NCBI GenBank assembly: GCA_029962745.1
Contig: CM057154.1
Span: 31,296,128-31,360,127 of the forward strand
DNA: 64,000 nt
Reading direction: 5' to 3'
DNA from: Echinometra lucunter
Lineage: Eukaryota > Echinodermata > Echinoidea > Camarodonta > Echinometridae
Shown here in pieces: positions 22,331 through 61,636 of the stretch. The notes under the pieces are model-generated. The model did not search any database. It was given only the letters and a program-made list of their open reading frames with translations, and was not told where the DNA came from. The position numbers and the translations under genes were made by a program. How positions within the stretch are numbered: the stretch's first letter is position 1; every line of letters begins with the position of its first letter.

Positions 22331-25200
22331 TAAACTGCATAGCGAATTAGCACAGAGACAAATTATAAACCTTTTGAGAAATGCAGTTGGCATGTAGATA
22401 GATCAACGCATTATGTGCAGATATTATCAAGTCATAATGTCGAAATCTGAAGGTCTAAAATTTGAGAATCCCTGAGAGTTGAGGCGGTCAACTCTAAAAA
22501 TGGTTGCCCCGTGCGTATCTCACTCCAAAACACACACACCCACACACACGCACGCACACACAAAAAATAAAATGTAATGATAGATCTCGAGGTAAATTTG
22601 TAGAAGAAAGGTTTAGATTGTTCAGATAATTTCGAGGAAAGGTGATATAAGTGCTCATGTTAGGAAAAGGATCATTTATCATTAATTTTCAGAAATGGTC
22701 AAAAATGTATGTATGACGAAAAAGAAAAAGAATATTAAGTTCACTTGACGAAATTGGATATTTATAATGGAATTTGACGAAACTGGATATTATAACAGAG
22801 CAGTTTACACAGTGAGTGTATGAACCCATGTAAAAGGAAAAAAGCATGTTTTAAAGGAGTTTTCAAAGTATCTGCACTTAATACACTGAATTTGGTACAC
22901 AAGCACTATCTGTAGTTTATACACTAACTGTCAGGCACACAAGTAAGTTTAGCCAATGAATTAACAACTCTTCTGAGTCTGCCCCTGAAGATCGCCAGGA
23001 CTATATACCTTCAAAATGGTGTATGGCTTTTTAGTCCTGAGTGACTAAGGCTATAGATTGATCGGAATATTTTTCTTGGGACATGACGGGGACGCATCTG
23101 GAAATATATGATAAACTAAAGAAATGCGGGAGGGTGCCTCAGCCTCCTCGGAGCTCCCAAAATTTAAGATGTTACAAAATCACGGGAGGGGAACGCCCCC
23201 AGATGAATTCGTGTGCTCTGCTGCATGCATCCCCCCCCCCCGGACCGGCAGAATTTTAGCCCATCCCCGACGGTGACTTATGTAAAGCAGGGTTCCTATG
23301 ACTTTCTCCATAGAAACAAACAAACAAACAAACAAACAAACATGAAGGTGACTTGGTGAAGAGGTGAAGTGTCTAGGTGGAAAAAAAAATATATATATAT
23401 ATTTATATATAAAGATTGATCTGGAGTAAAATCACAGTATGCTAAATTTTATTCGAACATATTTGGAGTTTTGTTGTCTTTTATGTGAGTAATGAATTAT
23501 TCAAATTTGTATCAAAGTCATGATCGAATTCTCGTGATTTTCATCCTCCTTTCCCTCTTCCTTTCATCCCCCCTCCCCCAATTTCTCCCTCATAGAATTT
23601 TAATTAACACTGCTCTCCCCAAAATCATGACAACATAGGATTGAGTCATGTGAATGGTAGGCCTTATTATTTTGGTAAATCGCGAAAAGACCTTGTAGAA
23701 TATTCGGGCTTTTGTCCTTGAATATACACAAACATTCAGTAAGTTCAGTGGTACTTATTCTAGGTATTTATTATGTAATCGAACGAAAATGTACCTCAAG
23801 ACTATTCAAGAGGACCTTCGTAATCATTCCTGGTCGCCTTCCCCCCCCCCCTTTCTCTCTCTCTTTCAGTTCCATTTTCTCCCTCTCACCTTCTCTCTCC
23901 GCTTCTCTCTCTGTCTGTCTTTCTCTCCTTCTTTTCTCTGCTCTCCCTTTCCTCCCATACGCATCATAGCATACAATTTTTCACAAATATTTATTTCTAA
24001 ATTTGTAATATTCATGTTCGCATTCTGTCTGTTTTTGTAAGATTTATGTAATAATCATTAATGCAATGCTCAAACAATCTTTCTGTCAAATATTTATGTA
24101 TTCTTACCTTTTCCAAAGTTAATAACTCCACCCCTCGAGTAGCATCACAGAAAAGTTCATCTTTAAGACCTATACTCCCAATGAGTATATTATTTTCTCG
24201 TCCCTGAGGTTTCATGTGCATGATACCTTTATCCGTACTCCTCTAAGTAGTATCATTTTTGAAAATGACATGTAGAATTACAGACCGCCCCCGCCCATTC
24301 TTAGTACCCCAGCGACGTCCAATGCCACTTTTGTCATCACAATGAAAAGAAATGATCTACCCCAGGCGGCCGCCGATTTTATGACCAAAAGGACCCTTTT
24401 TCATGATTCAAGGGATATTTATGATTTTTGACAATCTGGGAATTGTCTGCATCCCATTATTTGGCACAGGTCGATGCTTCAGACAATAACTCCTGACACA
24501 TTCATATTTTTCAAAAGCTTACTTCAAGTTCGAATGTGAAACTTTTCTTCACGGTATTACTAAAACTATGTTTTGCCGTGAAGTGTGTATGGATTAGACC
24601 TTATTATTGTTTAACTTTATGGACGAAGTGTAAGGCCTAATATTCATAAAGCTTGAAATTTCTTCAAAATAAACAACCAATGGTTTGTTTGTTTGTTTGT
24701 TTGTTTTTGACATATACCACGCACATTTCCCAAATGACTTCGAATGTCCTCTGTAGGTCACATTCTAATCATTGAAACTCGGTGTATATAACCTATATTC
24801 AGAAAAAGGAGATTTAAAATTTGTTCATGAGGCTTATGATGCATGAAACGTTCTTGTTAACACAGATGATTGTTTGAAAGAACACTGCACATTTAAGTAT
24901 CTATAGCTCTTCTTATATCAAGGAAAAATACTCTCAAACATTTTCTGACGTACTGTCCCCATTCTTCATTCTCTTCAATATCTATCTTTTATCTTTCGTC
25001 TACCCCTCTCGCTCTCTGTCTCTTTGTCTATCCATCTCAACTCTCCATCTTTCTTTCGTTCTCCCTTAACCCCCCCCCCTTTCCCTGTTCTGATTTATAG
25101 TACTATATTACTGTAAGTCTGAAATTCACTCTATGTTTAGGCCATCAGTATCGCTTTAATTATCATGTACATGCATAATTCTTTTCAGATAAATTTGCAT
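22331..25200. other. Gene-free region with several simple repeats
   Basis: Contains a CA/CG tract at 22530-22563, an (ACAA)n run at 23318-23341, an (AT)n run at 23389-23405, a CT-rich tract at 23845-23960, a C-run near 23230, and a (GTTT)n run at 24682-24706. A fragment at about 23095-23280 is GC-rich and may be a repeat. No gene was recognised. Confidence 0.5.
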
Positions 25201-25670
25201 TTCTGCCATTCAATTACTTGTATACATGGTACATCTTCCCCTATCTATCTCTTTCTCCCCTCTTATTTCCCTCATATTTTCGATCTTCCCCTCTCTCTGC
25301 TTATCTTCCTATTTTGATATCTTTTAACTCTCTCTCTCTCTATATATATATACATATCCCTCTTTCCCCCTCTTATCTTTTCCTTCTCCCTCTCTCCATC
25401 ATATCACCTAATTCTCTTCCTGTCCTGATTTTTCTCTTCACACACACACACACACAAACTCTCTCTCTCTCTCTCTATATATATTCCTCCTCCCCCCTCT
25501 TATCTTTTCCCTCCCCCTCTCTCCCTCATATCATCTAATTCTCTTCTGACGATCTCTCTCTTCACACTGTCTTTCTCTCTCTCCTCATATTCCCTCTGCT
25601 CTCTCCTTGCTCTTTTTTGTGTCCAAATCTCTCCATCTCTCTGTCTCCCATTCTATGTCTGCATCTCTCC
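25201..25670. repeat. Compound CT / TA / CA microsatellite tract
   Basis: Plus-strand pyrimidine-rich DNA includes (CT)n(AT)n near 25330-25352 and (CA)n then (CT)n then (TA)n at about 25440-25485. Two segments (around 25370-25410 and 25490-25535) resemble each other, suggesting a local duplication. The open frame is low-complexity. Confidence 0.8.
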
Positions 25671-26599
25671 CATATTTAACTACATGTATATAATCCTTGG
25701 AAATATCAATATATTTATATTTAAATTCAATCATTAATTGCTTCATACTCTCTGTTATTCTGTTTATTCCATGTGAGCCAGATTTTGAGCAAATGAGCGG
25801 TCAATTTAATGAACCAGCTCAACCTATCAATTGAACCAACTCTGTAATCACATTCTATAGCTCTCGATGTATTAATCAAAATGCCTATCAACTACTCTAT
25901 GATTTGAGCACATAGAACAGACCATTCAAAATGCACACAGGCACAATTCACTACTCTCCACCGCAATACAATATATCATTTCTTGAAAATAAGTTGGATT
26001 AAGTCCCAGTTTATTTTCTACAAAAACAATTCTTGAATGCTTTCTTTTTTTTTCTTTCCTCAGAAATTCAAATGAAGTAAATATACAAAAACAGTACCAT
26101 GTCCATCAAAATGATCTATCACATAATCATAACAGAATATTGTAAAAGAAGGGAGAAAATGTCATTCAGAAACAACATCAAATTGTCGGCTTATGAACAA
26201 CCATTAATGCAGAATAAATTTGATATGCGATTAATGCCTTCAACATTGCATACCTGAAATGGTACAAAGAAGAACAATACACATGTAATTGCCCCTTAAT
26301 GGCACAGCAATAGAATAATTCACTCCATAAAATCGCCACATATTCTTGAGCTTCGTTACAAATGTGAAGTCTGGATTTCTTTTAATTATTCTTCCTATGC
26401 TACATGTATCAATCAACATATTGAAATAGTTAAACTATCTTGCAATTTCAAGATTCACTTGTTTTTAACATGAATATGAACTTAACTCAAATGCTAGGAA
26501 GTCAATTAACTCATTGAACATGATTTCATTTTGGTACAAAATGCATTTTCCATGGACCACAGCTCTCAGGCTTAGTACTTAATCAATTAATACATGTGA
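25671..26599. other. AT-rich region with one mini TTAA element
   Basis: No gene was recognised. The only structured item is the mini TTAA element at 26506-26590. Confidence 0.45.
26506..26590. mobile_element. Mini TTAA element (85 bp), copy b
   Basis: Begins TTAACTCATTGAACATGATT and ends TTAATCAATTAA-like sequence. It shares CATTTTCCATGGACC with copies c and d (CATTTTCCATAGACC in copy d). The bounding TTAA is present at both ends. Confidence 0.55.
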
Positions 26600-28317
26600 C
26601 ATGGTTTTTCTGACAGACCATCACAAGAGGGCAGCACAGCTGTCATACAAATTGTGGGTTTACGCTTATGACATTCATTGCTATGAGCCTGAAAGAAAAC
26701 GGCTATATCCCCTTATGGCTCGCACTGAACAATATGTTTGATTTTGCACTGAAAAAAGGGCCCTCTATGTCAGGTTTGACATAATCTTTCATATCTATGA
26801 AAAATTCATATAAACCCTGACCTAACAAAAATAACAAATATAAAACTACACTTAATGGTCTATCAATACTTATAAAACATTCTCTTAAAGTGTATGTACT
26901 TAGCATATCTATGACAAATTTTGTTTTTATAACACTACTTCTTGTGTGTTAGTACCTAGTGCAAGTTTGCTTTGAAAATTAGCAAATAAATGGACAAACA
27001 CAAAATTACAAAATTCTTACATATACATATACAGTTTCCTTTTTGAAAAAGAGTTATATATACAAGCACATTTCCTTTGATAATACAATAAGTTTGCTTC
27101 TTTTAAAAAATTATATAAACAGGAATGACACAAAAAGTTTCACTTTAAGGATAAAAGAATGTAAATATACATTATGTACATATGGGACTCTTGTTCATTC
27201 CACAATACATAGAATAAATGTTTTATTACAGAAAATTCAATGACACAAAAACTTTGACCTGAAGAAAAGTAATAATGGCACAGAAAATAGTATCATTTGT
27301 ATCAGATTTTGGCCTTTTGATTAAGCCCTTAGTTAGGACATGCTCAACAATAGGAGCGGCACAAAATTATATTACGAAAATGCACAACATCTGCTAATAT
27401 ACTTAAACCTTACAAAGCTAACACCTGTAGAAACAATGCATTCTGAATTTTTCATTATAAACAGTGCTCCTCACTGATACCTGCATATCATGACCCATCT
27501 GTTTCTATGAAGAGAGAATGTTCTTATTAAGCATATAGAGCAGTCGCTGTATACAAGTCCAAAAGCATAGATTGTTAAGGATATTAATAACATGCTACAT
27601 ATTCAATTAGAACTCTCTCTAATATCTGTAACTAGCCAAGATATATACCATTCATCTATCCATCTATTCTTCATGAAAAACTTTTCCAGAGACTAACTCA
27701 GTAAGTATATAACCAGGATATTTTTCAATCAAAATGCCCTGGACTTGTATTCCATATAAGTCTTGCATGAGCTTAATAAAGCAAGGAATATAGACTTATA
27801 TTTCTTTATGATACCTACCTGTAAACGTTATTTGCAGAAAAGCACTTGAATTAAATGCTACCAGTGCACAACCTTCTTATTTTTCTAGTTTTTATGAGAT
27901 AATACTGTTGATTAATTTTTGTTTGGTAGCAACATTTCATATACAATGAATCTTATTTTCTTCTGAAGCCACAAAGCTTCAGCAATATATACTTGCAAGA
28001 GTTCAATTTTTGACCCAGGTTACTTTGTTTCTGTTGCTAAGTTGTGTAGGAATTAATGTTTAAGTAATAAGCTTCCACAATGAAGGTGGTTTTTTTTTTG
28101 TTTTTGTTTTTGTTTTTGTTTTTTTTTTGTGTGTGTCAGGGAGAATAATCTTTTAACCAACCTTAATTTTTTCCAAATTATACAATTTTTTCAATATCAG
28201 AAATTTTCAATAGCATTTGTCGTATGTGACACATCATGCGTCAAGGTTCAGAAATGATATTTGTTCAGCTTTATACCTTTGGTGTAAAACTATGCTTCTC
28301 ATCTTTAGTCAAACTAG

Positions 28318-28482
28318 GGTACGATCACACCTGTCTTAGTGGCCACTTCTCTCTAAAGGCCACCTGTCTATAGTAATCACCTACTTCATTCCCCTCGAAG
28401 AAGAATTTTTTAGCAGCCAGTTTTTTTGTGATGATTTATTTCTGTTTCCATTGGGTGGCCTTTATAGACAAGTATGTCTGTA
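28318..28482. mobile_element. Inverted-repeat element, probable MITE
   Basis: The left end GGTACGATCACACCTGTCTT is an imperfect reverse complement of the right end around ACAAGTATGTCTGTACC. The inner words GGCCACCTGTCTATAG and GGTGGCCTTTATAGAC are also inverted. No target duplication was recognised. Confidence 0.4.
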
Positions 28483-29735
28483 CCTCATTTGGGGGGTAAT
28501 CTAAACAGCAACAACTAAATCCTGTCAGTACCAGGAGTCATATTCATCTTAATGTTTTTCTTCACATTTCATCTTGAAAAACCAAACTTACCAAATCCAT
28601 TCTATATACACATCAGTATGTTACCTTTACAAAAGGCTACAAAAACTTGATCTCTCACAGAAATCTAACAAATATGATGATCACATATGATTGCCATGAC
28701 GTAAGATATCATGTCAATTTCTCTATCTCTCGTTTCATTTTTACCTTAACTTGCAGCATTTTAAACATCAAAGCATGAAAGAAACAAATCAATTAATCAA
28801 CAACTGTTCTCTTCTTTTGATCACTTCGCATAAGTGATAGTATACATAATTCCATTATCCAGAAAAATTAACCAATATCAGAGCAAGACAATACGTCCTG
28901 TGACTTGCCTAAGTTGCCTTCTCACTACTTCAATGTAAAGAACTTGTCTTTGATGATCTAATGGAAGAACCTTTTTTTTCCAGGGTACTCTAAAATGGCC
29001 TTTCATAATTTACCATTGTGATCTTGAAGTACATTTATGTGTAATCTAAAAGCAGCAAGCTAAAACTTGTTAATTTCTATGTTTTAAGTTCCCACTGTAT
29101 GATTTTCACCAAGATTTTTGTATTCTATTGAAATTTTGCTTATTTACAAAAACCAACTTACTACTTGCAATGAACTCACAAGATAAGATACACTTTGGAC
29201 TCTTCAAATATTTTCTTGTACCAATCTCAGTATCATACTATCTTCACTATCTGACTTGCTCATTCGAAAAAAAAAGCAGTGGATACTCTGGTTACTCACA
29301 ATTAGCCTGGGTTCAACAATCCAACAAAAAATGAGTTGAAGCAGCATATTTGAAGATGCCAATTAAAATACTGATTTAAAAAACAATGTGAAGTACAATA
29401 ACTTTGGCAATTAATTCCCTGTTACACGTATGCTAATAACTATTGCAAATTTAGCACATCAGTATTGACATGTTCTTAATCTGAACAAAATTGTCATTAA
29501 CAAAAACCAATATAAATGTCTCTGAGTTCCTGACAGATTTATGAACATTTATTATTATTATTTTTTTTTTTTACAAAAAAAACCTAATACCCAATTTGGC
29601 TTCCAACTATCTGATGTTATTTAGTACCTTCTGCCCGAGACACTGAATTCTAGTCTTGCCTTGAAGTGACTAGTTTACTCATTCAGTTATGAATTCAGTA
29701 TTCTTCACACAGGGTACATGTATTCCATCAGTGTC

Positions 29736-30121
29736 TAACCCATTTGTGACAGAGGTCCACATTTTGTGGTTTGGCCTAATATCTTTTGATGCAAAACCCT
29801 AAAAATCATACCAAATACATGAGCAGAAAGAGCAAAAAATTCTACACAAACTGTGGATGCTGAAAATTTTTTAAAGGAAAATAAGCATTAAAATCCTTAA
29901 ATTAGCAATGTGATAGAAAGTTCAAAATCACCTTTTTTCCCCTGCAAATTGGCAACTTTTTTTACTTCTCATCATAATTTCTGTCAATTTATATTCATTT
30001 CAGATACATGACGTTTTATAAGAAAAATGTAGCAATAAAATAAAAATGTTGGTGTTGCCAATTTGAATAATAAAAGCTGATCAAATTAGGCTTTAAATAA
30101 TTCCTGTCACGAATGGGTTAA
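29736..30121 (+). mobile_element. 417-bp family, copy 2 (internally deleted)
   Basis: Same orientation as copy 1. The left end reads CTAACCCATTTGTGACAG, so its TTAA is mutated; the right end CTGTCACGAATGGGTTAA is intact. About 30 bp are missing after CTACACAAACTGTG relative to copy 1. Confidence 0.82.
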
Positions 30122-31759
30122 GGTAGAGTTATACTTTCCTAATAAACAGCAAAACGGAGCAGTTCTACATAAAACAAAATCTGGCTAAAGCTTTGCTCAC
30201 ATAGGACATAACAGACGGCCTTTAAAAAAAAAAGAAGAAAATACAACATGATAAGCATCGTCTGCTTCACATTTCCTCACTTCATGACCCAATCAGTGAG
30301 CATGCCGAGAGGTTTTTGTTACTTGCAGCTACTTTGTTCTTATCCTGCTCACAGCTCATACAATGGGAAATGCTTATTTTGATTGAAATTAGCTGCATCA
30401 GTTTTTGAAGTGGTTTACTATATGATATGTGACTGAGGCATGACACAACTGTTAGCAAGTTCAAGTTCAAATCGAGTTATGTAATGCCTTCCTACTAAAC
30501 ACACTTCATTGGAATGATCCACAATACATACAATTTACCTGAAGTTACAAGGAACAAAATATAGCACAGTATTGCAAGTCTTTGTTCTGATTACATACAA
30601 GAAGCATTTCATGTTGGTGCATATGGAGAGACACAGAGGAGACAAACAAAAACAGATTGACAGACAGACAGACAAACAGAGGGGGAAACTAATTATAAAC
30701 AGAGAGAAAAAAGGAGTGAGAGATAAAGATAGATGGGGGGAAAAAGAGCAAGGGTAAGGGGGAAGAGGAATAAAAGAAATAGTTATAGGTTTCATGGGTG
30801 AAAGGGAGTGAGATATGGAGATGTTGGGGAGGAAACTACAGGTGGACTAAGGAAGGAGACATAGAGATGTATAGATCGTAATAGTGAACATTAGAACACA
30901 GGCCTACGTAAAAAGAGGAAAATGACATCAGGATTGATAGAGGAAGCAAAATTTCAATTTTTTTTTTACTACCTTCTATAATACATGCTTATACAAGCAA
31001 ATTATGTACATAGCCCGTAATTCAAATGCAGTTAGAAGATGGTAACAAGTACATAATGCTTTGGAAAAGAATTTTGAATACCTTTTTGTAAATGCACATA
31101 AAACTTTTAAATACATCATTCTTTGGACAGAAAAAACATAAAAATGAATAGGAGTATGGGTACTTGGTGCCACTGTCTCATGCTATAATAGGATATGATA
31201 CTACTGGTATATGAGCACATCTCTAAGCCAGTTCCTTCAAAATTACTACTTCTTATTGCAGATATTTGTTTGTTCCTACAAAGTTTTCAAGCTCCATGGC
31301 TTCGGACTTGAATTTAAATTGCAATCAAGATCCATACGGTGGTTGGTTGCCAATCCTTTCCACCCTGTTTTCCTTCCTATTTCTCTCTCCTTTAATTCAT
31401 CATTCCTTTTTTCATTAGTAAGGCATCTGTATTCTCTCCATGCTTTGGGGGAAATAAAAGACACTATCCATTTTGCACCATTCAAAGCCATGCCAAGTTC
31501 CCTCCAATAACTCTGATAATCACCAAGTTTTCAACAAAAAAGCAAATTTATCCTCTTCAAAATCAACCCTACATAGCAGCACTTGATAGGCTCTTGGGCC
31601 TGGATCCTCAACTCAACATCGTACATCTTCCTATCGTCACATCACAGCGAGCCTTCATCTCGGCTTGACACAGTTCATTTTTCATTGGCTTTCCTTCACT
31701 ATGGATGCGACAGTTAACATTTGATCTTCCAGAAGCTGGCATGAATGGACGAAGGTGGG

Positions 31760-57478
<25,719 letters not shown>

Positions 57479-57843
57479 CTGTAAGGTCAGAGAAAAAATG
57501 AATAAATGCATACACTGTTAACTGCGAGCTCAAACAATCATGGACACAATAAAGCCATCATGCCCCGAAGCACCGTTTGTCATGACCTAGCACTGTTACA
57601 GTATGCTGTACAAGCAAAAGCTGTGCAAATTACAAAATAAATTCATACAAGTGGCCTTCATTGAAGTCAAGGGACTGTACCATGGGGAAATAGATATACA
57701 AAAATGCATTTGATCTTTTTTCTTTTTAATCTTAATATTTCGAAACTTTGGGCAGTGTAGAGAAATAAACATACCATGCACGTTGTATTTATTTGAACAT
57801 AACACTCCCTGTATTTGATGATGCCATTTAAGATGTAGTCTAA

Positions 57844-58275
57844 GAGCCCGTTTACACTGCAGACCCAATCTCGGGCCGGCCCGAGGCCGGCCTAAATTGC
57901 GGTACTCGGTAACGCAATTTTGTGCGTTTACACTGCCTATTCTGGGCCGGCCTATTAATGTAAATATTTTGCCGGTAGCGGCGCTCTGCACGTAAAAAAA
58001 CGATTTTAATTGAGGGGTGCGCGAAAAGCGGACAGGCATTTGGGTCCGCGTGCGTTTACACCAGAACTAGGCCGGCCTCGGGCCCGCATTTGGTACCGCA
58101 TTTGGGTCAGCATGCGTTTACACCAAAACTAGGCCGGCCTCGGGCCGGCCCGAGACTACCTCCTAAGCTGGTCTAAATATAAGTCCACATCGGACCCGCA
58201 TTTGGTACCGCATTTGGGTCTGCGTGCGTTTACATCTAAATTTGGGCCGGCCTATTGCTCGGTGTAAATGGGCTC
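57844..58275. mobile_element. GC-rich inverted-repeat element upstream of CaMKK exon 1
   Basis: Ends GAGCCCGTTTACAC and GTGTAAATGGGCTC are inverted with one mismatch. Inside are multiple GGGCCGGCC/GGCCGGCC words and repeated units such as GCATTTGGTACCGCATTTGG with GCGTTTACA spacing. GC and CpG are far above the flanks. It resembles 14188-14583 in having GTTTACAC-type ends and internal repeats. Confidence 0.85.
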
Positions 58276-58719
58276 CAAGCTTCAACCGAAAACCTTACAA
58301 AGCAACTTTCATCCACTCTTGCAGACTTTTTATGACATTTTTTGTTCATTTTCTTCTACTACTTCATTTAGTTCATATCATAGGTCAAACTTTTTACACA
58401 CTTTACTGCAATGTTTTACTTTGTGATAATCATTTTTTTTACGCATGCATATATTTGTAGACCCAATGCACCAATGAATGGACAACCAATTTCTATTCTG
58501 ATGACAGATGGATCAATAAATTAAATTCAATTCATAATATTATATCATCATCGTGTTAATTCAAACATTCAAAACAGTTGTTTACATAATCATAACACTT
58601 ATAAATTCTAATTTAGATGAGCAACTGCCTGAACACAATTTAAAAAAAAAGAATCAGGTAGACATAATAGAAACTATAACAGGCTAGATCCCTAAATTTG
58701 TTTTCTTCCAACATGGCCT

Positions 58720-58812
58720 TTAACACGTTGATTATGATTTGATTTCAGTATAACACACATTTTCCATAGACCCCATCCTGAGTTATCTAGCGCTTAGTAT
58801 TCAACGAGTTAA
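58720..58812. mobile_element. Mini TTAA element (93 bp), copy d
   Basis: TTAACACGTTGATTATGATT at the left and TCAACGAGTTAA at the right, so the end words CGTTGA and TCAACG are inverted inside TTAA. The interior reads CATTTTCCATAGACCCC. This is the best-preserved copy. Confidence 0.65.
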
Positions 58813-59084
58813 GCATGAAGATCCGTCTTCTCATAACTCAGGCTATAATCTTGCGGGTTGTTGTGAACACCATTAGTTCACTGAGACGATCATGCAAAGC
58901 ACAGCCTGTAATAAACTTGAAAAATCATCACATTAAATTGCTATCATGCTCCTAACCTTTCAAAGGCCATGGTGCTCATTATTCACACCCCTCCGCTATC
59001 CCACACCCCTGGAATCTAACATGAACCCTTCCAGCACTGTAGCCGGCCAGTAAGAAGAGACCATCCAAGATTTTTTTTTTATTC

Positions 59085-59290
59085 TAAAGGCTTGTTCAGA
59101 TATGAGGAGGGAAGCTGTGGGGGATTTTTGAATGCATTTTATTGTGTAAAAAATGAATGGCATATGACGCAACAAAGGGCTGCGCTTAAAAATGTCGCAT
59201 TCTCATTTACTTGCCTTTTATAAAATGCATTTAAAATCCCCCGCGGAAAAACCTCCATGGTTTCCTTTCTTATATCTGAATGGGCCTTAA
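59085..59290. mobile_element. Inverted-repeat MITE, about 206 bp
   Basis: The left end AAGGCTTGTTCAGATATGAG is inverted at TTATATCTGAATGGGCCTT. GGGGGATTTTTGAATGCATT matches the inverted AAATGCATTTAAAATCCCCC. The arms cover most of the element. Confidence 0.8.
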
Positions 59291-59758
59291 CATGTTTTCT
59301 TCAAAACTGTTATGAGAGTGTCAAGGTATGGGCTCATGATTTATACCTGCTTGAGAAAGATATTTGAAAGTTTCATGCAAATGATCATCCATTACAATAT
59401 TAATCAAATTTTATGAAAAAAATAAGTGTCATCAATAAATTCAACTTTTTGTGAGTCATTTCAAATTTGTGGGATAGTTCGGTTCCACCCTTGTTGTGCC
59501 AAAAATTTATTCATGGTCAAATTTGCCTGTCTCAGTCTTAAAGCAAGAAGTTTGTTTCAGCACTTAAGCATAAGTAAAAACATAAAGATTCCAAAAATAT
59601 TGTAGTATATTGGAGATTGTGAGAGTATTGCAGTATGGGCAATAAAAAGGCATTTCTGGTGCCTCGTTATTTGCATCGGTACCTGCAAACATCTAAAAAA
59701 ATCCAGGGTAATGAAAAAAATCAGCATAGAATATCAGCAAATACCGGTAAGTGTTGTT

Positions 59759-59797
<39 letters not shown>

Positions 59798-61080
59798 GCC
59801 TAGGATGAGGTACAGTTAGGGCAGATTGCCAGTACAATGGCTCTATAGGCTTGCAATATGATCATTATTAATAATACCTGCATGTATTCACATTGTGCAG
59901 TCATATCAAGGAGAAAGACAAGACTACTGGTATGAGGACTTATCTTTGGGGCAAACAACATATTTGCATTGTTCATTTTCGAAGGAAACAGTCACACTTG
60001 TAAATCCATTCCCTCTCACATGATTAAACATAATAACAGTGATCATAAATTAGAAAGAGAACGATGGAATGAAACCTGTTTGAAAATATCAGTCTATTGT
60101 TCACTTGTATAAAAAGGGCAATTCCAGCTCTATTGTATTACATATATTACCTAACTCACTGAATATTTTAGCACATCTAGTGATTGTAAAAAAGAAAAAT
60201 TGCTGAAGCTTAGATTAGAATTTTTTTTCAATAATCCCTATACATGATATCTTTTATGTCAAATTAAGTGCACAATATAAAAATACTTAGTATCATAATG
60301 GGACACCAAGTCAAACACAATGGACTTGCCCAAAATGTTTTATATTCAAGACATGCTCATTTTCAGCCATGCTTTCCACAAACGTTTGATAATGTTAAAG
60401 TTTGATACTCATACTGGCTCCTTTTTGGCTTTAAATCATGTCTACCTCAGCCATCATCAATTTCACTATGTACATGTATGTTCATGTGAGTACATACGGA
60501 AAGGTACACCACTGACAAATGCAATAATGGAAAGTCTGGATGGCAGACTAGCTTTTTCACTATCATATCAACCCCCCCCCCCCCCCACTTACCACAGCAG
60601 CAATAAAAGTAGGAATGATTATCTGCCACTATCACAATCTCATTACATGCTGTCCATCTTTCGGCGAGGTCACTTTAAATCTAGAATGGCAAATCTATTA
60701 TATAGACATGAAGAGCCTGCTTCTTTAGAAAATTTAGAGATAAAGAATGGAGTATAGGTACGTTTGCAAGTAATGGAATTGTTATATAAGAGATAAACAA
60801 TATGATACATAACTTCTATTGAAGGAAGCAAAGCTGAGTTAAATAGAAGGTTGCTCTTTCACCTTATGCGAAATCTTGTACCATTCCACTCATGTCTATT
60901 AAAAAATTCAATATTTTTATACTAATGTGCTAGTGTTTATTTATACAAGTGTTAGGATTATAAGAAGCTACTAAAATGAAATATCTGTCATCAAATGCGG
61001 ACAAGTGCTTGAGGTACATGTATATAAAATGAAAGATATTGAGTCACTAACATAAGAAATGGTGAAGATTGATATATTGT
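59291..61080. other. No gene recognised upstream of CaMKK exon 1
   Basis: A (CT)n run lies at 59762-59792, and a 15-base C run near 60572-60586 sits next to a donor-like minus-strand GTAAGT at 60587-60592. No coding exon is supportable, although the missing CaMKK 5' exon could be here. Confidence 0.4.
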
Positions 61081-61084
61081 TGGT

Positions 61085-61215
61085 ACAAATGGATGAGAGA
61101 CAAAGATAGAGAGAGACAGAGCGACAGTGAGAGACAGAGAGACAGTGAGAGACAGAGAGAGACAGAGAGACAGTGAGAGACAGAGAGAGACAGAGAGAGA
61201 CAGAGAGCATGAGAT
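61085..61215. repeat. GAGACA/GAGACAGT microsatellite
   Basis: Plus-strand (GAGACA)-type tandem units with interspersed GACAGTGAGA. Open frames on both strands are low-complexity. Confidence 0.92.
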
Positions 61216-61636
61216 AGAGAGATTAATATCCATATACATGAGCCATGTACATAAATATTATAAAAGAATGATATCTTTTAAATTTAACCCAATAACAAAA
61301 ATGAGAGTTCACATGGATTGAAAAAATGACCACCTACAAGTATAGCTTTGAAACTCTTAACTGAGAAATCAGTCGTTAAAACCGGAAGTACTCGGGTGCA
61401 ACGTAGCACATGCCTAGCCTCAGCTCTCCCTACCTAGCTACATATAGCTATTTACCTGTAGCCACAGAATTTTCACACAATATATTTATTGATACTTTAC
61501 TAAATTTTCAACTAGTGTACATTCAAAGCTCAAGGCTTAACGTGAGATCAATCGAAACTATGACTGGGCAAAACCTCAATGTTATTTGTGTCACTATGAC
61601 AAGGACTCCCTCCTGCTTGTAGTTTCTGCGCTAACC

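Larger units (their letters stand above)
26600..31759 (-). other. Region downstream of the CaMKK stop; probable 3' UTR in its right part
   Basis: No coding sequence was recognised here. A minus-strand transcript would enter its 3' UTR at 31759. AATAAA signals on the minus strand would appear as TTTATT, for example near 29545, 28434 and 26009, but none can be chosen from sequence alone. The region also holds the 417-bp element copy at 29736-30121, an inverted-repeat candidate at 28318-28482, and a GA-rich stretch at 30650-30850. Confidence 0.35.

Noticed and set aside
60587..60640. Strong minus-strand donor-like GTAAGT next to a C-run, considered as the missing CaMKK 5' exon
   Set aside because: In the phase needed to join 57478, the upstream frame is short, lacks a start codon and is low in information; it could only be a 5' UTR exon.
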